The translations under genes and the position numbers were made by a program. A DNA stretch of 9,527 bases. Origin: Chloroflexota bacterium. GTDB lineage: Bacteria; Chloroflexota; Dehalococcoidia; E44-bin15. Shown piece after piece: positions 1-6,200 of this stretch; position 1 is the first letter of the stretch; each line of letters begins with the position of its first letter. Where the stretch lies: contig JADFVG010000192.1 of the NCBI GenBank assembly GCA_015222405.1, positions 1 through 9,527 of the forward strand. Reading direction: 5' to 3'. The notes under the pieces were generated by a model that was not told the origin of the DNA, did not search any database, and saw only the letters and a program-made list of their open reading frames with translations.

Positions 1-855
1 AATGGCGCGGAAGCCCTGGTTATGGTGGAGAAGGAATCCCCAGACCTGATCCTTGTCGACGCCACGATGCCCAAGATGGATGGCTTCGAGGTTTGTGCCG
101 TGCTCAAGAGCAAGGAGGAGACAAGGCTTATCCCTGTGCTTTTGGTTACCCCGATCGAGGAAACGGAGCATAAGATAAGAGGCTTTGAGGCTGGGGTCGA
201 TGATTTCCTTCATCGACCGATAAATAGCGTGGAGCTTCTGGCCAGGGTGAAGTGCCTGGTGCGAACAAAGCGCTTAAATGACGAGCTAGTCAATGTGGAA
301 AATGCCATTATCGCCCTCGCCACCGCTATTGAAGCCAAGGACCCTTATACTGAAGGCCATGTCGAGCGCGTAGCCAGCTACGCCTTAACCCTGGGAAAGG
401 AGGTCAGGCTCGCTCCCTGGGAGCTACGGGCTCTGCATAAGGCAGCGATCCTGCACGATGTGGGCAAGATCGGGGTTGACGAGTCAATCCTGCTTAAGCC
501 CGGTTCCCTCACCGAAGAGGAATTCAACCAGCTAAAGACCCACACCATTATCGGCGAGAGAATATGTAGGCCGCTGGGGCGGAACAGGCTGATCCTTGAG
601 GTTATTCGTCACCATCATGAGCGATACGATGGCAAGGGCTATCCTGACGGGCTAGCGGGGGAGGACATCCCGATAGCAGCTCGCATCATGGCGGTAGTGG
701 ATGCCTATGATGCGCTAACCAGCGACCGCCCCTACCGGGCTCGGCGATCTCAGGAACAGGCAGTTGAAATATTGAAGCAAGAGGCTGGCAAGCAGTTCGA
801 CCCCAAAATAGCTACCGCTTTTATCAGCTTGCTAGAAACAGGGCGATTGCGCTAA
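1..855 (+). CDS. Response regulator with receiver and HD-GYP domains (5' partial)
   Basis: The frame is open from base 1, so the gene starts upstream. The first ATG (base 22) lies inside the receiver domain and is not the start. Numbering from the first codon here (284 residues seen), the receiver half keeps the phospho-acceptor motif around D20 (D-A-T-M-P-K-M-D-G) and T50. The usual Lys of the K-P pair is Arg (R72-P73). A linker at about 75-100 leads to an HD-GYP domain at about 101-284. It has the H152-D153 metal dyad, a downstream H204-H205-H206 cluster and G213-Y214-P215 followed by D216-G217. Proteins of this architecture are c-di-GMP phosphodiesterases switched by phosphorylation from a sensor kinase, which is not visible here. 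The stop is TAA at 853-855. The family call is firm; hydrolysis of c-di-GMP is inferred from the intact motifs. Confidence 0.93.
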   Translation, partial: NGAEALVMVEKESPDLILVDATMPKMDGFEVCAVLKSKEETRLIPVLLVTPIEETEHKIRGFEAGVDDFLHRPINSVELLARVKCLVRTKRLNDELVNVENAIIALATAIEAKDPYTEGHVERVASYALTLGKEVRLAPWELRALHKAAILHDVGKIGVDESILLKPGSLTEEEFNQLKTHTIIGERICRPLGRNRLILEVIRHHHERYDGKGYPDGLAGEDIPIAARIMAVVDAYDALTSDRPYRARRSQEQAVEILKQEAGKQFDPKIATAFISLLETGRLR

Positions 856-859
856 CGCC

Positions 860-889
860 TTGGAAATGCGCCCTCTACTATGCTAAAAT
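860..889 (+). promoter_or_regulatory. Candidate sigma-70 promoter of tRNA-His
   Basis: TTGGAA (860-865) and TAAAAT (884-889) are separated by 18 bp. The expected start is near 896, a few bases before the mature tRNA-His. The -10 sits in the loop of a small dyad, CTATGC (878-883) with GCATAG (891-896). That dyad could instead be a weak hairpin after the HD-GYP gene. Confidence 0.45.
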
Positions 890-900
890 GGCATAGAAAC

Positions 901-975
901 GGTGGGCGTAGCCGAGTGGTCTAAGGCGCCAGGTTGTGGCCCTGGAGATCGAGGGTTCGAATCCCTCCGCTCACC
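901..975 (+). tRNA. tRNA-His (anticodon GTG)
   Basis: A full cloverleaf can be drawn. The acceptor is 902-908 with 968-974, including one G-T pair. The D arm starts at 911. The anticodon stem CCAGG/CCTGG (929-933/941-945) encloses loop TTGTGGC with anticodon GTG at 936-938. The variable loop is AGATC, and the T arm is GAGGG/CCCTC around TTCGAAT. The extra G at 901 can pair with C975, the G-1:C73 identity feature of histidine tRNAs, which independently supports the assignment. CCA is not encoded (the next bases are CC then T), so it would be added enzymatically. Confidence 0.95.
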
Positions 976-1068
976 CCTTTTCGAACTGGGGCCAGTAATT
1001 TTGAGGTAAAGCAACTGGCTATCGAAGTGGCGTTTGATTTTGAGTGGCCAGTAGGGCAAAAAGGGGAA

Positions 1069-1160
1069 GAATCCAGATAGCGTTTCATCCATCACAGCCC
1101 ATAGTTCGAAAAAGGAATCCAGATAGCGTTTCATACACCACAGCCTATAGAACGAAAAAG
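1069..1160 (+). repeat. Two tandem 46-bp imperfect repeats abutting tRNA-Arg
   Basis: Copy 1 is 1069-1114 and copy 2 is 1115-1160. They differ at only a handful of positions, mostly in the second half. The last base of copy 2 is the first base of the tRNA-Arg acceptor stem. Copy 2 contains TATAGA (1146-1151) at a -10-like distance from the tRNA; copy 1 has CATAGT at the equivalent place. A more diverged third copy may lie at about 1021-1066, sharing CGTTTGAT-like and AAAAAGG blocks. This could be a duplicated tRNA promoter or a scar from insertion at the tRNA. Confidence 0.8.
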
Positions 1161-1233
1161 CGCCCGTAGCTCAGCGGACAAGAGCATCGGTCTTCGGAAC
1201 CGAGGGTCAAGGGTTCGAATCCCTTCGGGCGCT
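1160..1233 (+). tRNA. tRNA-Arg (anticodon TCG)
   Basis: The cloverleaf is complete. The acceptor GCGCCCG (1160-1166) pairs perfectly with CGGGCGC (1226-1232). The D arm is GCTC/GAGC. The anticodon stem TCGGT/ACCGA encloses loop CTTCGGA with anticodon TCG at 1194-1196, which reads CGA arginine codons. The variable loop is GGGTC, and the T arm is AAGGG/CCCTT around TTCGAAT. The discriminator (1233) is T, which is unusual for arginine tRNAs, and CCA is not encoded. The 3' half overlaps the end of an integrase remnant on the other strand, so this tRNA probably served as an integration target. Confidence 0.94.
1209..1233. other. Candidate attachment site (tRNA-Arg 3' end)
   Basis: The integrase fragment reads into, and terminates within, the T arm of tRNA-Arg. 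Many tyrosine recombinases integrate at the 3' end of a tRNA and carry int next to it. I infer that the T arm and acceptor 3' strand form one att half-site. I saw no second copy of this segment elsewhere in the window, so the other end of the element is either outside it or lost. Confidence 0.5.
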
Positions 1234-1252
1234 CATCTGATTGGTCCTGTTC

Positions 1253-1272
1253 TGCCGACATTTTGCCGACAT
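1253..1272. repeat. Short direct repeat TGCCGACAT x2 beside the att site
   Basis: TGCCGACAT occurs at 1253-1261 and 1264-1272, an 11-bp period (one helical turn), inside the 3' end of the integrase fragment. Short direct repeats near int and att can be integrase arm-binding sites. That role is only inferred. Confidence 0.4.
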
Positions 1273-1637
1273 CCGCTGTCCCTGAACCACCTGTTCCAGC
1301 ACCTCGTCAAAACGCTTCACCGCTGCTTCTTGGAGCCCAGGCAATACATGTGAGTAAGTGCCCAGTGTTACGCCGATGTTTGAATGCCCCAGTCGCTCGC
1401 TTACTATCTTGGGATGAACCCCAGCCTTTAGCATCAGGGTCACGTGGGTATGGCGCAGGTCATGAAGACGAACATGGGGCAGCCCTGCTTTCCGAATGAT
1501 CCTCCCGAAGGCGTGGGTGATAGTCCTGGGATCCCATGGAGTGCCATCGGGATGAGCGAAGACAAAATCGTCGTCTGTCAAAGCCTGCCCCACCATGGTC
1601 TTGTCCTCTGGCTTAGTGTATCACCTCATCGCGCCGA

Positions 1638-2906
1638 CTAAATAATCGCCCCCCTCTTCTTCAGGATGGATTGCAATTCCGAAGTATCGACCTCCCCTAC
1701 ATTTCCATCCTTTTCCAAAGCCAGGACGGCTGCAATCCCGGCGGCTTCGCCCATGGCCATACAGGTTCCAGATACCCTGGCTGAGGCCTGGGCTTCATAA
1801 GAGGCCGAAAGACAGCGCCCAGCCACGATCAAATTCCCGATTTCCTTTGGAAGAAGGGATCGATACGGGATTTGATAATACTTTCCTGGCTCGAGAAATT
1901 CCAAGGTTGTCGATTTTCCCTCGGCGTGCAACTCGATGGGCCAGGCAGAGCGACAGATGGCATCATCGAAATGAGCCCCTTTGAGCACATCGTCTCTGTT
2001 GAGCACGTATTTCCCTACCAACCGGCGTGTTGACCGAACACCAACTTGAGTCGGGGTGTCCAGAATAAAGGCTTCAGAGAAACCCGGCATCTTTGCCTTG
2101 AGAAATTCAGCTAATAGTAGCGCCTGCTTTCTCCCCTCTCTCTCAGCATAGGTGAGTTCTTCCGGATCTGCGCAATTGACTGGCCAGCCATTGATGGAAA
2201 TCCTCCCCATCGCTACAATCACCTCTCCTGGACGCATGGTAGGAATAAAGGCTCCACCAGACCTTGGAAGATCGTAATCACCTTTCTCCAGAGCATCATT
2301 TATCAGATTTTGTAGTGTGGATAAGCCAGCTGTCAGCGCCTCGTTAACGTTTACATTCGCCATGTAAAAATTCATGGAAGGAAACTGCACCGGGCTGCCC
2401 TCCATTTCAGCGCCAGCTTGGTAAGCGAGATCACCATCTCCGCTGGCATCTATAAATACCTTTCCGGTTAGTTTCCTTGTTCCAGCTTTGTTGACAAGCA
2501 AGATGTTACTAATTTTGCTGCCTTCTATCCTGCATCCACACAATTGTGTGTGTAGTAAGAGCTTTATGCGTTCTTCCTTCTCTATCCACTCATCAAAAAG
2601 GTTTTTTAACCCCCACGGCACGTGTGGTAGCACCGCAGTCTTCTCCCAGGGAAGTGGCCCAAAGGCCAACCCCCTGGATTTAAGCATCTCCGCGCATTCC
2701 CGGGCGATTCCTCCCACCAGATAACTAATGTTTTCTCCCTCTCTTAAGAAAAGTCCACACAGGGTGCCGACAAGAGAGGCGGTGAGACTGCCTCCCAGAA
2801 ACCCATAACGCTCCAAGAGCGCTACACGTGCTCCTCTCTCCGACGCCGCTCTTGCGGCCATCACCCCGGTGGGCCCTCCTCCAACTACGATCGCATCAGC
2901 GTCCAT
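1638..2906 (-). CDS. FAD-dependent oxidoreductase (PF12831-type)
   Basis: The 422-residue product begins with a Rossmann FAD-binding fold: G9-G-G11-P-T-G14, then E32 at the end of the second strand to hold the FAD ribose. Further family features are the G-G-S-L block at about 38-41, a D153-A-S-G-D-G-D segment at about 153-159, and a C-terminal FAD-contacting stretch rich in G/A/S (I-V-A-G-R-C ... G-E-A-A-G). This is the common layout of PF12831 FAD oxidoreductases, most with unknown substrates. I chose the ATG at 2906 because it lies five residues before the FAD motif and is preceded by a G-rich GAGGGGGG Shine-Dalgarno. The frame is open further upstream to 3020, but that part covers the promoter. 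No signal peptide is seen, so it is probably cytoplasmic. It forms its own transcription unit; substrate and pathway cannot be told. Confidence 0.85.
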   Translation of the reverse strand: MDADAIVVGGGPTGVMAARAASERGARVALLERYGFLGGSLTASLVGTLCGLFLREGENISYLVGGIARECAEMLKSRGLAFGPLPWEKTAVLPHVPWGLKNLFDEWIEKEERIKLLLHTQLCGCRIEGSKISNILLVNKAGTRKLTGKVFIDASGDGDLAYQAGAEMEGSPVQFPSMNFYMANVNVNEALTAGLSTLQNLINDALEKGDYDLPRSGGAFIPTMRPGEVIVAMGRISINGWPVNCADPEELTYAEREGRKQALLLAEFLKAKMPGFSEAFILDTPTQVGVRSTRRLVGKYVLNRDDVLKGAHFDDAICRSAWPIELHAEGKSTTLEFLEPGKYYQIPYRSLLPKEIGNLIVAGRCLSASYEAQASARVSGTCMAMGEAAGIAAVLALEKDGNVGEVDTSELQSILKKRGAII

Positions 2907-2961
2907 GGTCACCCCCCCCTCAAAAGTTAACCCGTGATTTCCCCTATCAACCACTGTGGCT

Positions 2962-2990
2962 ATGCTAAAATCCTGCTCGCTGGCTGTCAA
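2962..2990 (-). promoter_or_regulatory. Sigma-70-like promoter of the FAD oxidoreductase
   Basis: On the minus strand, TTGACA (2985-2990) is followed after exactly 17 bp by TAGCAT (2962-2967). The start would be near 2955, about 50 nt before the chosen ATG. Nothing else recognisable was found between here and the methyltransferase stop at 3161. Confidence 0.55.
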
Positions 2991-3160
2991 GGTTTGTTGG
3001 GGAAGGCCGCAAGCGGTCAAGCTAGTGATGTAGCTGAACGAATGGGGGTGCGGCTATTACGGCGAAAGCCAGTTTTGTGAATTAGGTTTGATTTATCCGT
3101 GATCTTTGATTTAAGAGACTTAGTGAGTAACTCTAGGGAGGTAACCTTTAAATAGACGTG

Positions 3161-3769
3161 TTAAGCATTTCTTGTTTTTGTTATTGCTACAGTTCCATCC
3201 TTAAGATAACCCTCCTTCTTTTCGTGGAGGTGATTTTTCTTCAATAGTTCATCTAATCCACCTTGCTCAATATAATCTTTGAAATATCTAAAATGTTCCC
3301 TCCCTGCCATAAATTCTATAGATTTGATTAAGTAAGAATATGCATTTCGGGGTAAAGGGGCCTTAAAATCAACAAATACCAGGGCACCTTCTTTCTTTAC
3401 CACTCTTTTCATTTCAGAAATTATTTTGTTTCTTGCCGACCTTTCTTTTTCATGCAATCCAAAAGAGATGGAAGCATAATCGAAGCAGTTGTCCTTGAAT
3501 GGTAAATTTAGAGCATTTGCCATTTGAAATGAGACATTCCCTAAGCTTTGTTTTCTTCTATTCTTTCCGGCCATTCCTATCATATCGGGATTTAGGTCGA
3601 TTCCAGTAGCAATAATACCCACTTTTGCATAATGAAGCGCTTGCTTTCCTGTCCCGCAGCAAATATCTAATACTCTGTCCCCTGCCTTCATTCCAGAAAA
3701 CTTAGGAATATAAATCCTGATATCTCGCAATAGGGAGTCAATTACTGCTGAGTAGGCGAAGATAAACAT
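3161..3769 (-). CDS. Class I SAM-dependent methyltransferase (UbiE/MenG-like fold)
   Basis: The product is 202 residues from the ATG at 3769. It has motif I V-L-D-I-C-C-G-T-G at about 33-41, the acidic residue of motif II at D58 (G-I-D-L-N-P-D-M), and a motif III-like N-A-L-N-L-P-F-K-D-N-C-F-D at about 85-97. These identify an AdoMet-binding Rossmann methyltransferase related to the UbiE/Methyltransf_11 group. The substrate is unknown. An in-frame TTG (3787) would add six residues, but the promoter predicts transcription starting at about 3786, so ATG 3769 with a short, Shine-Dalgarno-poor leader is more likely. The gene is much more AT-rich than its neighbours: bases 3361-3480 contain 41 G/C of 120, against 75 of 120 at 8041-8160. 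This suggests horizontal acquisition. The stop is TAA. Confidence 0.85.
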   Translation of the reverse strand: MFIFAYSAVIDSLLRDIRIYIPKFSGMKAGDRVLDICCGTGKQALHYAKVGIIATGIDLNPDMIGMAGKNRRKQSLGNVSFQMANALNLPFKDNCFDYASISFGLHEKERSARNKIISEMKRVVKKEGALVFVDFKAPLPRNAYSYLIKSIEFMAGREHFRYFKDYIEQGGLDELLKKNHLHEKKEGYLKDGTVAITKTRNA

Positions 3770-3792
3770 AGTTCTGAATTGTATCAAATATC

Positions 3793-3821
3793 AATATAGC
3801 GAGCAAAACTCGATATACCAA
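3793..3821 (-). promoter_or_regulatory. Sigma-70-like promoter of the methyltransferase, with a dyad in the spacer
   Basis: On the minus strand, TTGGTA (3816-3821), a 17-bp spacer and TATATT (3793-3798) form a good promoter. The spacer carries a near-palindrome, ATATCGAG / CTCG(C)TATAT, extending into the -10, which could be a repressor site. The predicted start falls at about 3786, which favours ATG 3769 over TTG 3787. Confidence 0.5.
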
Positions 3822-3975
3822 AGAATCGTTGCTGGATGATTTTCCTCAGTTAGCCAAAGAGATTCGAACCCAACGAGAACGGGGCCATCCTGTTTGACAG
3901 CCCACTGGCCCTCAGGAAATAAAATACAAGCCATAAAGTGCAATCGAAGAGCTTCTATTGACAGTGTCATTTTCA

Positions 3976-4012
3976 CTGGCGATCTACGCTAACCCGTATC
4001 CAAGCTCGCCAG
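3976..4012 (-). terminator. Inverted repeat just after the GH31 stop (weak terminator candidate)
   Basis: CTGGCGA (3976-3982) and TCGCCAG (4006-4012) form a perfect 7-bp stem with a 23-nt loop, three bases beyond the GH31 stop. The loop is long and no U-tract follows, so an intrinsic terminator is doubtful. It may be an mRNA 3'-end hairpin. A separate TGACA/TGTCA dyad lies at 3959-3969. Confidence 0.25.
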
Positions 4013-4015
4013 GAA

Positions 4016-6010
4016 CTACCTGCTTCTTATTGGGAGGTGCCTATCTTTCCGCAAATAAAGGGGTATCCTTTCAAGGGGTGCTTCTGCCTCGATCCATTGT
4101 CCGCCGTCAATTTTTTCGTCTGTCCAAGCGTCGGTCCAGTTTGTCCCCGCTGGCAAGTAAACCCCACGTTTTCTCGCCTCATAATGCAGCACCGGAGCAA
4201 CAAGGATGTCAGAACCGAATAGAAACTCGTCATCAACGGATACGCAGCCTTCATCTGCAGGAAAATCGAAGAATAGAGGTCGCATTGGTGGAATGCCCTT
4301 TTCGTGCGCCAGACGCATTTGTTCCATGACATAGGGGGTTAGTCTCTCACGGAGGAAAAGAATTTCCTTAATGATTTCATAAGTTTCATCACCGAAAGAC
4401 CACACTTCGTTAGGCGCTCCCGTCACTTCGTGAAATGGCCCAGGGGTTAGGGGGCCTCGGAAGCCATGCAAGCGGAAGAGCGGGCAGAATGCGCCATATT
4501 GGAACCAGCGCACAATAAGTTCGCGGAAATAAGCTGTGCTGGGATCGCTGCCCAAGAAGCCGCCGATGTCCGTGGTCCACCATGGGATGCCACTCAGACC
4601 GATATTCAAACCCGCCCTCACTTGAGTTCGGAGAGCTTCAAAACTAGAGTCGATATCCCCGGACCAGACTGCAGCGCCATATCGTTGACTACCGGCCCAG
4701 GCTGACCTAGAGAGTGAAACAATTTCACTCTCCCCTTCTGATTTCATGCCTTCATAAAAGGCTTGCTGATGCATTAATGGATAGATACATGAAACCTCCA
4801 GGCCATTTCCAATATGGTAGCGCAGATTATCGTGATCCCCAGCATCATCCAATTCAGGCTCACAAGCATCAAGCCACCAAACCTTAATGCCATATCGGTA
4901 ATAGTTTTCCCGCACTTGTTCCCACAGGAACCTTCGAGCTTCAGGATTGGTTGGGTCGTAGAGGTGCAAGTAAACTGGGCCTTCTGGTTTGTTATCAAAA
5001 AAGGAATGGGTTGCGAGAACTCCTCTTTCAGTTCGAACCAAGAGACCCTGCTCCTTCATTTCCCTGAAATTGGCACTATTCTCGTTCACTGTCGGCCAGA
5101 TCGAAACCATAAGCTTGATGTTCATCTCTTCCAATTCCCGTACCATCGCAGCGGGGTCGGGCCAGCAGGTTGGGTCAAATCTCCACTCTCCCTGGAGCGT
5201 CCAGTGCAAGAAATCAACTACGATGACAGATATTGGCAGGCCGCGACGCTTGTATTCGCGTGCCACTGACATCAATTCTTCTTGGGTTTTGTAACGAAGT
5301 TTACACTGCCAGAAACCGGAAGCCCATTTGGGTAACATCGGTGCATGACCAGTAGCATCAGCATACCGTTCCATAATGTCGAAGAAGGAATCGCCAGTGG
5401 CGATAACATAATCGATCTGGTGAGCGGCTTCTGCAATCCATCTTGTTCGGTTCCTTCCCAGTTCAACACGTCCAACAGCTGGATTATTCCAGAGAAGACC
5501 ATAGCCCCGGCTTGAAAGCAAAAAGGGTATGCAGACTTCAGTATTTTGTTGAGACAGTTCGACCACACAGCCTTTTTGGTCGAGGAAGCCATGCTGGTGT
5601 TGCCCAAGTCCGTAGAGGCGCTCTCCTTCATAGGCGTTGAATGTTGCCTCCAGCCGGAAAAGATCGCTGCTCAAAGACTTATAGTAGCGAGAAGCATGTC
5701 GAGTTGGGCCGTAACGGATAATAGCTTCCTCCAGCAGCACGGTGTTGTCGAGGCTCTTGAGAAAACGAATCCTGCCATGTCTCGATATTTCACCCTTTAT
5801 TTTCCCGCTCTGTATGAAGGCGCCTTTGTCGTGAATTTCGATGTGTGGCTCTGAAGCAAGTGGTCCGAGTAAGGCGCCGGCCACGTCTACTATTCTTGGG
5901 CACTTGGTTGCACGCACTCTGAGACTATCTTTTCCCCAGGGTTGAATCAACACCGTCTCATGGTTCATTTCCCAGACAAGTGCGTCGTTTTCTTTTCGAA
6001 ACCCTTTCAT
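4016..6010 (-). CDS. Glycoside hydrolase family 31 (alpha-glucosidase/alpha-xylosidase type)
   Basis: The 664-residue product has the GH31 layout. An N-terminal beta-sandwich (about 1-225, with Y-G-L-G-Q near 133-137) precedes a (beta/alpha)8 barrel and C-terminal beta domains. The catalytic nucleophile is D381 in W-W-L-D-A-C-E-P-E. The acid/base is D452 in W-S-G-D-I, followed by W-W-T-T-D-I-G-G-F and F-R-L-H-G-F. GH31 enzymes are retaining exo-alpha-glycosidases. The W-L-D-A-x-E-P-E form resembles bacterial alpha-xylosidases, but substrate cannot be fixed from sequence. The ATG at 6010 is chosen because AAAGGTGG lies six bases upstream; an in-frame GTG at 6019 falls inside that Shine-Dalgarno. 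No signal peptide is seen, so it is probably cytoplasmic and acts on imported oligosaccharides. It stands alone, with no sugar transporter or regulator beside it. Confidence 0.93.
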   Translation of the reverse strand: MKGFRKENDALVWEMNHETVLIQPWGKDSLRVRATKCPRIVDVAGALLGPLASEPHIEIHDKGAFIQSGKIKGEISRHGRIRFLKSLDNTVLLEEAIIRYGPTRHASRYYKSLSSDLFRLEATFNAYEGERLYGLGQHQHGFLDQKGCVVELSQQNTEVCIPFLLSSRGYGLLWNNPAVGRVELGRNRTRWIAEAAHQIDYVIATGDSFFDIMERYADATGHAPMLPKWASGFWQCKLRYKTQEELMSVAREYKRRGLPISVIVVDFLHWTLQGEWRFDPTCWPDPAAMVRELEEMNIKLMVSIWPTVNENSANFREMKEQGLLVRTERGVLATHSFFDNKPEGPVYLHLYDPTNPEARRFLWEQVRENYYRYGIKVWWLDACEPELDDAGDHDNLRYHIGNGLEVSCIYPLMHQQAFYEGMKSEGESEIVSLSRSAWAGSQRYGAAVWSGDIDSSFEALRTQVRAGLNIGLSGIPWWTTDIGGFLGSDPSTAYFRELIVRWFQYGAFCPLFRLHGFRGPLTPGPFHEVTGAPNEVWSFGDETYEIIKEILFLRERLTPYVMEQMRLAHEKGIPPMRPLFFDFPADEGCVSVDDEFLFGSDILVAPVLHYEARKRGVYLPAGTNWTDAWTDEKIDGGQWIEAEAPLERIPLYLRKDRHLPIRSR

Positions 6011-6081
6011 ACAGACCACCTTTACACTTCATTAGTTGTATGTGTGCGTCATCAGCATTTATGGCAAACTCAGCAATGAAC

Positions 6082-6110
6082 ACTTTAGGTACCTGAGCTT
6101 CCCTTGTCAA
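6082..6110 (-). promoter_or_regulatory. Sigma-70-like promoter of the GH31 gene
   Basis: On the minus strand, TTGACA (6105-6110) and TAAAGT (6082-6087) are separated by exactly 17 bp, about 70 nt before the GH31 ATG. The promoter is flanked by the inverted hexamers GCAATG (6073-6078) and CATTGC (6123-6128), each next to TGAAC-like bases. These are possible operator half-sites. Confidence 0.6.
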
Positions 6111-6183
6111 GAATCTACTGAACATTGCATCATTTTGTTGGTCGATGCCTAAAAATGGTTAAGCTCACGGCGTGGACCGACTG

Positions 6184-6200
6184 AGGGTTATGTCAACCCT
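6184..6200 (-). terminator. Hairpin immediately after the HAD phosphatase stop
   Basis: A perfect 6-bp stem AGGGTT/AACCCT with a 5-nt loop touches the stop codon of the last operon gene. No U-tract follows directly (a TTTTT run comes about 30 nt later). It is only a weak candidate for the end of the three-gene operon. Confidence 0.3.

Larger units (their letters stand above)
1207..1620 (-). pseudogene. Tyrosine recombinase/phage-type integrase, C-terminal fragment
   Basis: Only the C-terminal part of the catalytic domain remains. From the first in-frame ATG (1596) it shows the H45-D-L-R48-H-T box, the L-G-H71 box and the nucleophile Y81 in L-G-T-Y-S-H-V. These are three of the conserved elements of phage/XerD-like tyrosine recombinases. 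The N-terminal core-binding domain and the first catalytic Arg and Lys are missing. Family-like sequence (K-P-E-D-K) continues upstream of that ATG to about 1617, then hits a TGA at 1621-1623. So the ATG is not a true start and the gene is broken at about 1615-1637, just before the oxidoreductase stop. Its last residues (R-R-D-S-N-P) are encoded by the antisense of the tRNA-Arg T arm, typical of an integrase reading into its att site. It should be inactive. Confidence 0.88.

Noticed and set aside
883..1134. Minus-strand 83-codon ORF across tRNA-His
   Set aside because: Its R-R-D-S-N-P-R-S-P-like residues come from the antisense of the tRNA T arm, a well-known artefact; the tRNA on the other strand explains it.
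2907..3020. N-terminal extension of the FAD oxidoreductase to 3020
   Set aside because: The extension covers the -35/-10 promoter and leader, while the ATG at 2906 has a Shine-Dalgarno and puts the FAD motif at the usual place.
3861..3871. GATTCGAACCC, resembling an antisense tRNA T loop and possibly a second att copy
   Set aside because: The flanking stem does not pair, no cloverleaf can be drawn, and it does not match the tRNA-Arg 3' end beyond the generic T-loop consensus.
3795..3960. Plus-strand frame reading as a possible decayed protein (Y-T-K-E-S-L-L-D-D-F...)
   Set aside because: Contains two in-frame stops within about 50 codons and matches no family I can name; too short to support a pseudogene.
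3791..3976. 61-codon minus-strand ORF between GH31 and the methyltransferase
   Set aside because: GTG start without a clear ribosome binding site, no recognisable domain, and its end overlaps the methyltransferase promoter.
4814..5269. Plus-strand 151-codon ORF
   Set aside because: Lies antisense within GH31, which has intact catalytic motifs; a shadow frame.
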